64,000 nt of DNA from Pseudomonas saponiphila (GCF_900105185.1 NZ_FNTJ01000002.1:1922001-1986000); one strand, 5' to 3'; positions 17,228-26,966 are shown, counted from the stretch's first letter. Notes: a model not told the origin generated them from the letters alone. Program-made: numbers and translations.

Positions 17228-17866
17228 ATGACCTCATCGCTGTTGCTGGCCGTTATCGCCTCGGGTTTCATTTATGCCATCACCCCCGGGCCCGGGGTCC
17301 TGGCGGTGTTCGGTATCGGTGCGTCCCGAGGCCGGAAGGCCGGTGCCGGGTTTCTCGGCGGGCACATGCTGGGGGATGTGCTCTGGTGCAGCACGGCGCT
17401 GATTGCCATTGTCGGCGCCCGGGAAATCGGCAGCGACGCTTTCAATATCCTCGGCCTGTTCAGTGGCCTGTACCTATTCTGGCTGGGCATGCGCGCGATC
17501 CGCGCCCGTCGCGGCAACGGCGATGAGCCCCAGGGCGCCGCGCGCCATCCGTTCTGGCACGGCGTGCTCTTCGGCCTGACCAATCCCAAGGCCTACCCGG
17601 TGGCCGTGGCCACCTTCACCGCGCTGCTGTCCAGCCGCGCCGAACTGCTCACCTGGTCGATGCTGCCCGGTCTGATTGCCCTGAGCTTCCTCGGGGGCCT
17701 GGCGGCATACGCTATTCTCATCGGCGTTGTCGGCGCGCGTCGGGTGCGCAACGGCTACCTGCGCCACGAGCTGGCGATCACCCGGATTTGCGGGGTGATG
17801 TTCATCGGTTTCGCGATCAATGCCCTGCTGCATGCGGTACCGGGGCTGATCGGCAACAAGGCATAA
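17228..17866 (+). CDS. LysE/RhtB-family amino acid exporter
   Basis: 212 residues with about six hydrophobic segments. The N-terminal signature FIYAITPGPGVLAVFG and the GLTNPKAYPVAVATFTAL segment are diagnostic of the LysE/RhtB efflux family. The exported substrate is unknown. ATG 17228 follows a modest site (GGAGTC); an upstream ATG at 17183 would add 15 residues that are not membrane-like. Confidence 0.9.
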   Translation: MTSSLLLAVIASGFIYAITPGPGVLAVFGIGASRGRKAGAGFLGGHMLGDVLWCSTALIAIVGAREIGSDAFNILGLFSGLYLFWLGMRAIRARRGNGDEPQGAARHPFWHGVLFGLTNPKAYPVAVATFTALLSSRAELLTWSMLPGLIALSFLGGLAAYAILIGVVGARRVRNGYLRHELAITRICGVMFIGFAINALLHAVPGLIGNKA

Positions 17867-17971
17867 CGCCGCTCGCGGGTTGCGAGGGTGTAAGGCCGGT
17901 GCTCGACACTGGCCGAACAGGCTCAAGGGATGGGTACTCAGTGCATTTTTCATGGGTAGTAGCTTTCTCTG

Positions 17972-19321
17972 ATGGCAACCAACAACTCCGCGCCTCTGGC
18001 CAGTTTCATCGACCTGCTCCTGGATGCCGTGTGCGCCGTGGATATCGAGGGTCGCTTCGTGTTTGTCAGCGCTGCCTGCGAGCGGGTTTTCGGCTACACC
18101 GCCGATGAGCTGATCGGTCGGCGGATGATCGAGCTGGTGCACCCTGACGATCGTGAACGTACCTTGCAGGCTGCCCGGGAAATCATGGGCGGCGTGCCCA
18201 AGCCCAACTTCGAGAATCGCTACCTGCGCAAGGACGGGCGCGTGGCCCATATCCTCTGGTCGGCACGCTGGTCGGAGGTGGACCAGTTGCGCATTGCCGT
18301 GGCCCGGGACATCACCGAGCGCAAACTGGCCGAGTCGAAACAGGCCGCGCTGTATGCCATCTCCGAGGCGGCCCATGCCACCGAAGACCTGCTGGGGCTG
18401 TTCAAGCGGGTGCATCGGATCATCGGCGAGTGGCTGCCGGCGCTCAATTTCGCCCTGGCGCTGTACGACGAACGCAGCGACAGCCTGAGCTTTCCCTACC
18501 ACGTCGACGACTGCGAAAGCAGCCCGGAACGGCCCGGAACCCTGATCGGGCGTTTTTGCGCCCAGGTGCTGCACCATGGCCAGTCCCTGCTGCTGGCGCC
18601 CTCTTGCCCGTTGAGCCGGGACCTGTGGAACGAGTTCGCGGTCATTCAAGGCCCCCGTTGCTGGCTGGGAGTGCCGCTGAATTCGCAGAAGGGCACCATC
18701 GGCGTGCTCATGGTCAAGAGCGCCCCTGGCGCGCAAGGCTATGGCGAGGCGGAGCTGGAACTGCTGCAGTACGTCAGTGCCCAGCTGGCGGCGGCCATCG
18801 AACGCGCGCAATTGCATGCGCGCCTGCACTACATGGCCGAGTACGACCAATTGACCCATCTGCCCAACCGCGAGCTGCTGCGCGAGCGCTTGCGTTCGGC
18901 CCTGGCCCGGGCCCGGCGCGACTCGGGACGCATGGCCCTGCTGTACGTCGACCTGGACAAGTTCAAGGAGGTCAATGACACCTGCGGGCACGCCGTGGGC
19001 GACATGCTGCTGCAAGCGGTGGCCAACCGCCTCAAGGGCTGCGTGCGGGAAACCGACACCGTGGCACGGATGGGCGGCGATGAGTTCGTGGTGCTGCTGG
19101 AAAGCGTGCAACACAGCGACGATGCCCAGCAGGTGGCGGAAAAAATTCGCCATGCGCTGAACGAGCCACTGCGCCTGGACGGCCATTGGCTGAACATCCT
19201 GCCGAGCATCGGCATCGGCCTGTACCCCGAACATGGCCTGGAAGAAAAACAGCTGTTCAAGTACGCCGACGAAGCCATGTATGCGGTCAAGCGCGAGCGC
19301 AAGAGCCGCTCCAGCGCCTGA
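17972..19321 (+). CDS. PAS-GAF-GGDEF diguanylate cyclase
   Basis: 449 residues, soluble. A PAS domain (about 8-118, ending RIAVARDITERK) is followed by a GAF domain (about 130-280) and a GGDEF domain (about 290-445). The active motif is intact in VARMGGDEFVV, and an RxxD inhibitory site (R-E-T-D) lies five residues before it, so product feedback is expected. No EAL domain is present. It should make cyclic di-GMP in response to a signal sensed by PAS or GAF. Confidence 0.93.
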   Translation: MATNNSAPLASFIDLLLDAVCAVDIEGRFVFVSAACERVFGYTADELIGRRMIELVHPDDRERTLQAAREIMGGVPKPNFENRYLRKDGRVAHILWSARWSEVDQLRIAVARDITERKLAESKQAALYAISEAAHATEDLLGLFKRVHRIIGEWLPALNFALALYDERSDSLSFPYHVDDCESSPERPGTLIGRFCAQVLHHGQSLLLAPSCPLSRDLWNEFAVIQGPRCWLGVPLNSQKGTIGVLMVKSAPGAQGYGEAELELLQYVSAQLAAAIERAQLHARLHYMAEYDQLTHLPNRELLRERLRSALARARRDSGRMALLYVDLDKFKEVNDTCGHAVGDMLLQAVANRLKGCVRETDTVARMGGDEFVVLLESVQHSDDAQQVAEKIRHALNEPLRLDGHWLNILPSIGIGLYPEHGLEEKQLFKYADEAMYAVKRERKSRSSA

Positions 19322-19421
19322 GGCCGGCGTGCCGATCCGGCCCCCGGACCACGCCGGGGAGCGCCGCCGTTCGTCGTCTCGGCGCCGCTCCCGGTAAACC
19401 TTTGGCGCTCAGGGTTTTCCC

Positions 19422-19455
19422 AATGCAGGCGGGGGCGCTGGCTCCCGCCTGCATT
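19422..19455 (+). promoter_or_regulatory. Perfect hairpin just upstream of the DUF4142 gene
   Basis: AATGCAGGCGGG (19422-19433) pairs perfectly with CCCGCCTGCATT (19444-19455) around a 10-base loop. No T run follows, and it ends 25 bp before ATG 19480, so it is either a transcript-stabilising leader structure or a processing site. A weaker GC-rich hairpin lies just upstream near 19359-19391. Confidence 0.6.
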
Positions 19456-19479
19456 GATTGGCAAGAGGAGAACCCACCC

Positions 19480-20004
19480 ATGAACTTGATGGCCACTGTC
19501 CTTGGCCGCGCCGGCCTGGCTCTGTTGCTGGGCCTTGGTGCCGGCAGCGCCCTGGCCCAATCCCCTGCGGCCTTCATCGACGATGCCTCGGCCCGGGCCA
19601 TGGCCGATATCGAAGCCAGTCGCCAGGCGCACCGGCTGACCTCATCCAAGGCACTCAAGGAATACACCATCCAGGTGATCAACGATCGCACCACCGCCAA
19701 TCAGCATCTGGCGAAGATCGCCAGGCAACTGGACCTGCCGGTGGCCCCCCGGGAACAGCTGCTGGAGCAGGCCAAGCGCCTGGTGCCGGCACTTCCCGAA
19801 GGCGAGGATAGCGACCGCGTCTACGCCACGAACCAGATCAAGGCCACCGAGGCGGCGATCCGGCAGATCCGGCAACAGGCGCAAAGCAGCGAGCTTCCCG
19901 AGCTCAAGGCGTTCGCCGAGGAAACCCTGCCGAAACTGGAAAACCACCTGCAAATGGCCCGGACGATCCGCTCCGGACGTCCGATCGATCGGCTGGAGGG
20001 GTAA
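19480..20004 (+). CDS. DUF4142-like secreted helical protein
   Basis: 174 residues. A Sec signal ends SALAQ. The mature part is almost entirely helical, with segments (SARAMADIEASRQAHRL, EYTIQVINDRTTANQHLAKI, LKAFAEETLPKLENHLQMA) that match the four-helix ferritin-like DUF4142 family. The family is periplasmic and of unknown role. ATG 19480 has AAGAGGAG upstream. Confidence 0.8.
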   Translation: MNLMATVLGRAGLALLLGLGAGSALAQSPAAFIDDASARAMADIEASRQAHRLTSSKALKEYTIQVINDRTTANQHLAKIARQLDLPVAPREQLLEQAKRLVPALPEGEDSDRVYATNQIKATEAAIRQIRQQAQSSELPELKAFAEETLPKLENHLQMARTIRSGRPIDRLEG

Positions 20005-20235
20005 GGCGTGAGTGGCTACTGGCTGTCTGTGGTGTTACAGGCAGTCGTTCAGGGCGCATCAGTCTTGAGGCAGTTTGCTGCAGCGGGTCGTTTTTCTCTG
20101 CATTGCTGCCATCTGCTGCTCAGGTGCGCCCAGTTGATGTGGATGTCTGTCTTTGTGACGGTTTGTGACTAGTATCTATGGCGGTCAATGTGCCAGCACG
20201 CTAACTCATGGATCGGAATCAGTCAGAGGTCTCTC

Positions 20236-21321
20236 ATGGAATTTCTCGAAAAACTCACCAACCTTGCTGCCAAGGTGCGTTTGCAAGGTGCAGCCATTCA
20301 AACTGAAGAGGCTACGAAGAACGCATTCGTCATGCCCTTTATCAGTACGGTTTTGGGCTATGACGTCTTCGATCCGATGGAGGTGACCCCGGAGTTCGTC
20401 TGTGATGTTGGAACCAAGAAGGGCGAGAAGATCGATTACGCGATCATCAAGGATGGCGAGGTGCAGATGCTCATCGAGTGCAAGAAAATCGGTGAACCAC
20501 TGCACATCAATCATGCTTCTCAGTTGTTCCGCTATTTCCATGTCACCAGTGCGCGTATTTCCATTCTCACCAACGGTCAGGTCTACAAGTTCTTCACCGA
20601 TCTGGACGCGCCGAACAAGATGGATGAGAAACCTTTCCTTGAGCTCGATCTGCTGGACATTGACGAGTACTCCGTTCCTGAATTGATCAAGTTGACCAAG
20701 TCGGCGTTTGACGTCGATTCGGTACTCAGTGCAGCTGGCGAATTGAAGTACGTCAGTCAGATCAAGAAAGTGATTGCCTCCCAGATCAGCAAACCTGATG
20801 ACGACTTTGTGAAGGTTTTTGCTTCTCGGGTGTATGAGGGGGTGATTACCCAGAAAGTCAGGGATCAGTTCTCTGAGCTGACACGCAAGGCCATCGGGCA
20901 GTTCCTCAATGATCAGATCAATGACCGCCTCAAGTCAGCCATGAGCGGGACTAACCAGACGGTCATCACGACGCATTCTGCCCCCATCAACGATGGGCGT
21001 GAGGTCGCTGACGAGGAGGGCCCGGATGAAAAGATTTTCACGACACTGGAGGAGCTTGAGGGTTATCACATCGTGCGAGCGGTGGTGCGTTCGGTGGTCG
21101 ATGCCAAGCGGATTGTCCAACGTGATACCCAGAGCTATTTCGGTATCTTGCTCGACGACAACAATCGCAAGCCCATTTGCCGTCTGCATTTCAACCGTGC
21201 CCAAAAGTACATCGGCATTTTCGATCAGGACAAAGTTGAAACGCGTCATCCGATCAGTTCGGTCGACGAGATCTATGAGTATTCGGAACATCTGAAGAAG
21301 ACCGTGGGTTTTTACGACTAG
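20236..21321 (+). CDS. Solitary HsdR N-terminal-like PD-(D/E)XK nuclease (COG4748 type)
   Basis: 361 residues. The N-terminal part holds a PD-(D/E)XK nuclease core as in type I restriction HsdR: KIDYAIIKDGEVQMLIECKK at about 75-94, with the Asp and the E-x-K triad. There is no helicase, HsdM or HsdS, and the C-terminal third (HIVRAVVRSVV, SYFGILLDDNNRKPICRLHF) is a separate small domain typical of COG4748. Base composition is clearly less GC-rich than its neighbours, which suggests transfer. Possible roles are stand-alone phage defence or DNA repair; neither is shown. Confidence 0.82.
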   Translation: MEFLEKLTNLAAKVRLQGAAIQTEEATKNAFVMPFISTVLGYDVFDPMEVTPEFVCDVGTKKGEKIDYAIIKDGEVQMLIECKKIGEPLHINHASQLFRYFHVTSARISILTNGQVYKFFTDLDAPNKMDEKPFLELDLLDIDEYSVPELIKLTKSAFDVDSVLSAAGELKYVSQIKKVIASQISKPDDDFVKVFASRVYEGVITQKVRDQFSELTRKAIGQFLNDQINDRLKSAMSGTNQTVITTHSAPINDGREVADEEGPDEKIFTTLEELEGYHIVRAVVRSVVDAKRIVQRDTQSYFGILLDDNNRKPICRLHFNRAQKYIGIFDQDKVETRHPISSVDEIYEYSEHLKKTVGFYD

Positions 21322-21514
21322 GCGGTCTGCCTCCTGAAGAACAGCCGGCAGCCTGTCGTGATGAATGAGCAAGGCGGTTCAGCGCCTGCTTACACCTGCA
21401 GTACATGGCTTCGCACAATAAAACAGGATGGTGCTGGAACTGCCGGGGCTGTGGGCTTAACGTGGCCCGCAGTCGGCGTCGCTCCTGGCGCCGCGAGGCT
21501 CAAGGAGGCAGGAC

Positions 21515-22288
21515 ATGGCGCAGGCACCGCGCGCTGCGATCAGCGATCTGTACCATCGGGCGGAGGATCATTTCTTCCTGTCCATCTCGCAGTTCCATCG
21601 ACGCTTTGGCGATGAGGTGAACGCCTATTGCACCGGCGTCGCAGCCAGCAGCCTGAACCTGCTGCTGATGCAGGGCAGTGAACGCGACAACGCCGAGCCT
21701 CTGGCCGAGGGCGTGGCGTTTCTCCAGCGCGCCGGCGTGCCGTTCTGTGTGGTGATGCCCCAGGCCCAGGCGGCGCGCTACAGCCAGCAGTTGCGCCAGC
21801 TGCAGATGGTGGCGGCGGACCAGACCCGGTGCATGGCCCTCGATCTGGCCACCTACGTTTCGCGCCAGGCCGCGCCGGGGCTGATGGAGGTGCGCTGCAC
21901 CGATCGGCATCTGCAGGATTGGGCGGGGCCGGTGGCGAGTGCCTTCGAGTCGGGGGACGCGGCCATCGAGCAGTACCTGGCGCGGCATCGGGCGGCGTTG
22001 CTGGCCGGCCGGGCCTTGCAGCATTTCAGCCTGTATGTCGATCAGCGTCCGGTGAGCGCCTTGACCCTGTCCCTGGGCCCGGAGGTGGCGCGGCTGGACG
22101 ATATCGGCACGCTACAGGGTTTCCAGGGGCGGGGTTACGCCACTGCGCTGATCCACGCGGTGCTCGGCTTCGCCCAGGCCCGGGGCGCCAGGTGGTGCGT
22201 GCTGGAGGCCTCGCTCGACGGTCTGTCGATCTATCGCAAGGCCGGCTTCAATGTCCTGTTCGACTACCGCACTTTCTGTCAGGCATGA
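21515..22288 (+). CDS. GNAT family N-acetyltransferase
   Basis: 257 residues. The C-terminal half carries the acetyl-CoA loop GFQGRGYATALIHAVL near 204-219 and the GLSIYRKAGFNVLFDY end strand of GNAT proteins. The N-terminal half has no clear acetyltransferase motif and may be a degenerate second GNAT copy. Substrate unknown. Its 3' end overlaps the convergent AraC-type regulator by 41 bp. Confidence 0.85.
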   Translation: MAQAPRAAISDLYHRAEDHFFLSISQFHRRFGDEVNAYCTGVAASSLNLLLMQGSERDNAEPLAEGVAFLQRAGVPFCVVMPQAQAARYSQQLRQLQMVAADQTRCMALDLATYVSRQAAPGLMEVRCTDRHLQDWAGPVASAFESGDAAIEQYLARHRAALLAGRALQHFSLYVDQRPVSALTLSLGPEVARLDDIGTLQGFQGRGYATALIHAVLGFAQARGARWCVLEASLDGLSIYRKAGFNVLFDYRTFCQA

Positions 22289-23066
22289 GCGGGGCCGCGG
22301 CGTTCTGCCGGAACTGCCGCGGGCTGAGCCCGGTGAGGGCCTTGAACTGCCGGCTGAAGGCGCTGTGGTCGGTGTAGCCGCATTGCAGGGCCACTTCAGT
22401 GATGGGCTCCTGGGTCAGCAGCAGTTGTGAGGCATGTTCCAGGCGCACCTTGTGGATCATCTGCCGTGGCGTGAGGTGGAAGATGCGCTTGCAGTAGCGT
22501 TCCAGCTGGGCCGTGGACAGCTTGGCGATGCGGGTCAGGTCCTGCAGGCGGATGGCTTCGCTGTAGTGCTCGCGGATGTGCCGGTCCACCGCCGCCAGGC
22601 GTGCGTAGGCCGGATGGGTGTCATGGGCTGCCTGCAGGTCCAGGGAGATGCCGGCCATGCCGATGATCCGGGCGTCGCGACCATACAGCGGCAGTTTGTG
22701 GGTCAGGCACCAGCCCGGCTCGCGGCTGCCGTACAGGTGCAATTCCAGCTGGCCCTTGATGGTCACGCCCTGCTGCAGCACGCGCTGGTCCTGCTCGGTG
22801 TAGACCGGGCCGAGCACCGCGGGAAAGACCTCGGCGGAGGTCTTGCCCAGCAAGGGGCGGATGCTCTTGAAGCCGCAGCGCTGGGCCAGGGTCAGGTTGG
22901 CGATCAGGTAGCGGGCCTGCAGATCCTTGATGAAGAACACTGCGCTGGGAATGCAGTCCAGCAGCGGGGCGAGGGGCGCCATGTTGGCCAGCAGGCTGTC
23001 GATGTCTCCGGGGGATTGGGCGGCGATGGCCCTGGGCAAGTGGTGGAGCTGTGCGCTATCGATCAT
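22248..23066 (-). CDS. AraC-family regulator with PAS domain, probable hydroxyproline regulator (LhpR-like)
   Basis: 272 residues. A PAS-like sensor (about 35-150, with DCIPSAVFFIKDLQARYLIAN) is joined to a double helix-turn-helix AraC domain (VALQCGYTDHSAFSRQFKALTGLSPRQFR near the end). It lies just downstream of the hydroxyproline dehydrogenase genes on the same strand, where LhpR-type activators of hydroxyproline catabolism are found. ATG 23066 has GAGAGAGG upstream. Likely targets are the two divergent lhp arms with the shared inverted repeat. Confidence 0.85.
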   Translation of the reverse strand: MIDSAQLHHLPRAIAAQSPGDIDSLLANMAPLAPLLDCIPSAVFFIKDLQARYLIANLTLAQRCGFKSIRPLLGKTSAEVFPAVLGPVYTEQDQRVLQQGVTIKGQLELHLYGSREPGWCLTHKLPLYGRDARIIGMAGISLDLQAAHDTHPAYARLAAVDRHIREHYSEAIRLQDLTRIAKLSTAQLERYCKRIFHLTPRQMIHKVRLEHASQLLLTQEPITEVALQCGYTDHSAFSRQFKALTGLSPRQFRQNAAAPLMPDRKCGSRTGH

Positions 23067-23170
23067 CGTCGGCCTCTCTCTGTGGGGGGCTTGGGGGATG
23101 GATCTGTGTCGATAAAGCCAGGGGCTGCAAAGGGCTTGGGTCAGGGGCCGACCAGGGCCGGCGGCGGTTT

Positions 23171-24430
23171 TCAGTCTGCCGCGTCCGGCGGGCAGGCGTC
23201 GAGCATCAGGGTAGCGACCCGGGCCGGCACCAGGGGCGAACGGGGCGCCACCTCGGGCCAGTCGAACAGGCGCCGGGCGGCGCTGGCGCAGACCCGGCCC
23301 TGGCAGGCGCCCATGCCGCAGCGGCTGTGCAGCTTGGCGCTGCTCCAGTCCGCTGCGCCAGCCACGGCTGCGTAGGGCACATCTTCGCAACGGCAGAGCA
23401 GGGTGTCGGGGCGGGCCAGTTGCAGGATCCTCGGTTGCAGTTCGAAGTGCTGTTGCAGCCGTGTAGCAAAGTCCTGCCAATGCCGGCGTTGAGCGATCAA
23501 GGCAGCCGCCCGGGCGCTCTGGCCGCTGGCGACGCAGCCGGCAATCTCGCCTTCGATCCGGGCCAGCTCGCTGCCACCGATGCCGGTGCATTCGCCGGCG
23601 GCCAGGACCTGGGGCAGGCTGCTGCGTTGTTGCGGGTCGACGGCGATCGCCCCCTGTTCCAGGCGACAGCCCAGGTGGCTGGCCAGTCGGGTGTTGGGCA
23701 CCAGGCCGAAGCCGCAGGCCAGGTAGTCGCAGGGCAGTTCACTGAGCTGCCGGTCCTGGCGGATGCGCACCCGTTGCAACTGCTGGTCGCCCAGGGCCTC
23801 CACCACGTGGGCGTTGCAGCGGTAGGCCGGGGTGAGCAGTTTGATCGCCTGGATCAGTTTGGTCGGCCAGCGCCACAAGTGGCTGGCGAACCCCAGTACC
23901 GCCGTGGTGGGCGCCTGTTCCAGCACCCGCAGCACCCGCGCCCCGGCCTGGCGTGCGGTGGCGGCGGTGGCCAGCAGCAAGGGGCCGCTGCCGGCGATCA
24001 CCAGGGTTTTTCCGTGCATCGGCAAGCCGTTTTTCACAAGGGCCTGCAGGCCTCCGGCGCCGGTGACCCCGGGCAGGGTCCAGCCGGGAAAGGGCAGCAA
24101 CAGTTCCTGGGCACCGCAGCACAGGATCAGGTGTTCGAACTCCACTTGCCAGGCCTGCCGGGCATCCTCCAGCAGCAGACTGTGGGGGCTCAGGGCGGCG
24201 ATCACGCGGGTGGCGCCGAGGTAGCGCACCGCTGGGTGTTGCACAACCTTGAAGCGTTCGTCCGCGGCCGACGGCGTCGGACCCTGGCGCCAGATCTGCC
24301 CGCCGGGACGCGGGTTGTCATCGATGAGCACGATCGAGCGCGCGCTGTGGCTGGCGGCCCGGGCCGCGGCCAGCCCCGCCGGGCCGCTGCCGACAATCAG
24401 TATCTGGCAGTGCAGGCGTTGGGCGTTCAT
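23171..24430 (-). CDS. lhpE: D-hydroxyproline dehydrogenase, FAD/NAD(P)-type subunit (HcnB-like)
   Basis: 419 residues. The dinucleotide site GSGPAGLAAARAA lies near 14-26 and a second one, IAGSGPLLLATAATA, near 145. The C-terminal CRCEDV and CGMGACQGRVC segments place four Cys residues as in the [2Fe-2S] BFD-like domain of HcnB and opine oxidase subunits. With the small ferredoxin-like protein and the DadA-like subunit upstream it forms a membrane-linked dehydrogenase of cis-4-hydroxy-D-proline. Its ATG overlaps the upstream stop (ATGA). The symbol follows P. aeruginosa usage from memory. Confidence 0.85.
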   Translation of the reverse strand: MNAQRLHCQILIVGSGPAGLAAARAASHSARSIVLIDDNPRPGGQIWRQGPTPSAADERFKVVQHPAVRYLGATRVIAALSPHSLLLEDARQAWQVEFEHLILCCGAQELLLPFPGWTLPGVTGAGGLQALVKNGLPMHGKTLVIAGSGPLLLATAATARQAGARVLRVLEQAPTTAVLGFASHLWRWPTKLIQAIKLLTPAYRCNAHVVEALGDQQLQRVRIRQDRQLSELPCDYLACGFGLVPNTRLASHLGCRLEQGAIAVDPQQRSSLPQVLAAGECTGIGGSELARIEGEIAGCVASGQSARAAALIAQRRHWQDFATRLQQHFELQPRILQLARPDTLLCRCEDVPYAAVAGAADWSSAKLHSRCGMGACQGRVCASAARRLFDWPEVAPRSPLVPARVATLMLDACPPDAAD

Positions 24431-24660
24431 TGGCCGCGCTCCACCTGCATGCCGTCCTGGCACAGGGTCTGGCAGGCCAGTTGGCGCAGGCCGTCGATGC
24501 TCATCCGGCATTCCTGGCAGATGCCCATGCCGCAGAACGGCGCCCGTGGCCCGCCGTTGCAGGCGGTGCGGGTCCGCGGGTCGCCGCTGGCGGCCACGGC
24601 GGCGGCGACCGTGAGGCCGGGCCGCACGGCCAGTGCCTGGCGATCCAGGTAGATGATCAT
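24427..24660 (-). CDS. lhpF: D-hydroxyproline dehydrogenase, small [2Fe-2S] subunit (HcnA-like)
   Basis: 77 residues. The cluster motif CNGGPRAPFCGMGICQEC (36-53) plus a downstream Cys in LACQTLC gives the plant-ferredoxin-like [2Fe-2S] site of HcnA and SoxA/OoxA-type small subunits. It passes electrons between the two flavin subunits. Both ends overlap neighbours by ATGA, so the three subunits are translated in step. Start ATG 24660 is fixed by the overlap. Confidence 0.87.
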   Translation of the reverse strand: MIIYLDRQALAVRPGLTVAAAVAASGDPRTRTACNGGPRAPFCGMGICQECRMSIDGLRQLACQTLCQDGMQVERGQ

Positions 24661-25772
24661 GGGGACTCTCCAGTCAGGGGGGCGAAGCGCCCGGGCCGAT
24701 AAGGTCGCGGGTCGAGCGCCGGGCATTCACCGAGCATCTGCTGCACCAGCAGCCGTGCGCTGCCGGGGGCGGTGGTCACTCCCAGCCCTTCGTGGCCGAG
24801 CGCCAGCCACAGCCCCGGCTGTTGCGGGTGTTCGCCGAGGATCGGTAGGCCGTCCGGGGTGGCGGCGCGAAAACCGGTCCAGGCGCGGATGCCGTTGAGT
24901 TGTGCCAGTGCCGGCAGGTACTCCACCGCGCGCTGCAGCATCGCTGCCAGCACCTGGGGCTCGACCTCGGGCTCCAGGGTGTCGAACTGCCGCGACGAGC
25001 CGATCAGCAGTTGCCCGGTGGGACGTGGCTGGACATTGAACGCCACCGAGGTGCCGTGGCTGGCGTGGGCGCTGGCGGCGTAGCCCAGTTCCACCAATTG
25101 ATGCCCCACCTGCTGCGGGTAGCGGTCGGTGATCAGCAAGTGCCCCTTCTTCGGCCGCAGGGGCAGTTGCGCCAGCAGCTCCCGGGCGCCGTAGCCGTTG
25201 GCCAGCAGCACCTGGGGCGCGCGCAGCACCCGTCCATCGTCGAGCTCCAGCCGGTTGCCGTCGACGTTGCGGACCCGGGCGCGCTGACAGCTGATCAGCG
25301 GCTGGCTGTCGAGCAGCCAGCGGGCGGTGGCCGGGGCGTAGAGAATGCCGTCGCCGGACACTTGCAGGGCACCGCCCAGGCCCTGGCGCAGCATCGGTTC
25401 CAGGGCCGCCAGTGCCGGGCCGTCGAGCAGCTGGCCGGTGACGCCCTGTTCGGCCAGGGTCTGCTGCTTGGTCCGCGCCAGGTCCATTTCCGCGCGGTCG
25501 GCGGCCAGCCACAGGGTGCCGCAGTTGCGGTAGGCGCAGGCCTCGGGCAGTTGAGCGCGCAACTGGCGCCAGAGCTCGAGGGAGTAGTGACTCAGGGCCA
25601 GTTCCGCAGGGTTGTCGTCCATGGCCACCAGATGGCCCATGCCGGCAGCGGTGGCGCCGCCACGGGCGTCGTCCAGCACCTGCACCCGCAGACCGCGGCT
25701 GGCCAGTTCGTGGGCGCAGGCGGCGCCGATGATGCCGGCGCCGACCACGATCACATTGGCCTGCACTTTCAC
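24657..25772 (-). CDS. lhpB: D-hydroxyproline dehydrogenase, catalytic DadA-like FAD subunit
   Basis: 371 residues of the D-amino acid dehydrogenase/glycine oxidase family. The FAD site [19 protein letters not shown] is at 9-27; the C-terminal [19 protein letters not shown] segment is the usual second FAD contact. It oxidises cis-4-hydroxy-D-proline made by the epimerase to pyrroline-4-hydroxy-2-carboxylate. The start overlaps the epimerase stop (ATGA at 25769-25772), and its stop overlaps the ferredoxin gene. Confidence 0.88.
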   Translation of the reverse strand: MKVQANVIVVGAGIIGAACAHELASRGLRVQVLDDARGGATAAGMGHLVAMDDNPAELALSHYSLELWRQLRAQLPEACAYRNCGTLWLAADRAEMDLARTKQQTLAEQGVTGQLLDGPALAALEPMLRQGLGGALQVSGDGILYAPATARWLLDSQPLISCQRARVRNVDGNRLELDDGRVLRAPQVLLANGYGARELLAQLPLRPKKGHLLITDRYPQQVGHQLVELGYAASAHASHGTSVAFNVQPRPTGQLLIGSSRQFDTLEPEVEPQVLAAMLQRAVEYLPALAQLNGIRAWTGFRAATPDGLPILGEHPQQPGLWLALGHEGLGVTTAPGSARLLVQQMLGECPALDPRPYRPGRFAPLTGESP

Positions 25773-26701
25773 GAGCCGATGCCCCAGGCGAACGGGTCTC
25801 TAGCGTCCAGCAGCAGGGTGGCTTCGGCGCTGATATGGGCACTGCCGCGCAGGGTCGGAATGATCCGCTCGCCGGCCAGTTCGTAATGGGCGCTGAACTG
25901 GCTGCCGATGACGCTGGCCTGGCGCCAGGTCTGGCCCGGGGCGAGCTTGCCGTCCGCGGCCAGGCAGGCCAGCTTGGCGCTGGTGCCGGTGCCGCAGGGC
26001 GAGCGGTCGTAGGCCTTGCCCGGACAGAGGACGAAGTTGCGGCTGTCGGCCTCTGGGTCGTCGGCGAACAGTTCGATGTGGTCGATGATCTCGCCCCCGG
26101 CGCCGGTGATTCCGGCGGCTTCCAGGGCTGCGCGCACGCTCCAGGTGTAATGGGTCAGGGCTTCGACATTGTCCAGGGCCAGGCGCTGGCCGTGATCGCT
26201 GATCAGGAAGAACCAGTTGCCGCCCCAGGCAATGTCGCCGTGCAGCGTGCCGTGCCCCGGCACCTGCAGCGCCACCTGGCGGCGGTAGCGATAGGCGGGC
26301 ACATTGCGCACGCTCACCGACAGGTCCTCATGCAGGGTGGCCTGCACCGTGCCCACCGGGGTTTCGATGCGGTGCACGCCGCAGTCGATGCGCCCCAGGT
26401 GGTACAGCGAGCGCACCAGGCCGATGGTGCCGTGGCCGCACATGCCCAGGTAGCCGCTGTTGTTGAAGAAGATCACCCCGGCGCAGGCATCGCTGGCCTG
26501 GGGCGCGCAGAGCAGGGCGCCCACCAGCACGTCGCTGCCCCGGGGTTCGAGGACGCAGGCACGGCGCCATTGATCGTGGTCGCTGCGCAGGGTTTGCAGG
26601 CGCTCGGCCATGGAGCCCCGGCCCAGGTCGGGAAAGCCGTCGATGACCAGACGAGTGGGTTCACCTGCGGTGTGGGAGTCGATCACGGTTATTTTTTTCA
26701 T
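25769..26701 (-). CDS. lhpA: 4-hydroxyproline 2-epimerase
   Basis: 310 residues of the proline racemase family. The two catalytic Cys are C88 (MCGHGTIG) and C236 (SPCGTGTSA); the pair of Cys marks racemase/epimerases as opposed to the dehydratases, where one is replaced by Thr. It converts trans-4-hydroxy-L-proline to cis-4-hydroxy-D-proline, the first step of the pathway. It is the first gene of the four-gene minus-strand operon and is divergent from lhpC. Confidence 0.92.
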   Translation of the reverse strand: MKKITVIDSHTAGEPTRLVIDGFPDLGRGSMAERLQTLRSDHDQWRRACVLEPRGSDVLVGALLCAPQASDACAGVIFFNNSGYLGMCGHGTIGLVRSLYHLGRIDCGVHRIETPVGTVQATLHEDLSVSVRNVPAYRYRRQVALQVPGHGTLHGDIAWGGNWFFLISDHGQRLALDNVEALTHYTWSVRAALEAAGITGAGGEIIDHIELFADDPEADSRNFVLCPGKAYDRSPCGTGTSAKLACLAADGKLAPGQTWRQASVIGSQFSAHYELAGERIIPTLRGSAHISAEATLLLDARDPFAWGIGS

Positions 26702-26779
26702 GGCGGCACCTGCGGGGAAAGAGCTACAGAGTGGCCCTGGCGAGGGGCCGGCCGCTTGTGGGTTTTCCCTGGCGCGGAT

Positions 26780-26861
26780 GACGAAATCGGCACAGTCGCC
26801 CGCGCGCGCCCGGGCTCGGAGAAGCAGGGTGCAGGGGATCGGCGAATGTGCCGATTTCGTC
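26780..26861. promoter_or_regulatory. 15-bp perfect inverted repeat in the divergent lhp promoter
   Basis: GACGAAATCGGCACA at 26780-26794 recurs as its exact reverse complement TGTGCCGATTTCGTC at 26847-26861, 67 bp centre to centre. One copy points at each divergent arm of the locus, about 80 bp from lhpA and 105 bp from lhpC. This is the layout expected for a single AraC-type activator site per promoter. Confidence 0.75.
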
Positions 26862-26966
26862 TCTTGCGGGGGTGAAAAGCTTCAAGCTGCAAGGGGGATA
26901 AAAGGCGACTCTGGATAGCGTCTCCAACGCCTGTCGGCCCAGCCGACCTCAAACAAGGACAAGACC

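Noticed and set aside
17474..19234. 586-codon minus-strand frame over LysE and the PAS-GAF-GGDEF gene
   Set aside because: Both plus-strand genes have complete domains; this frame has none.
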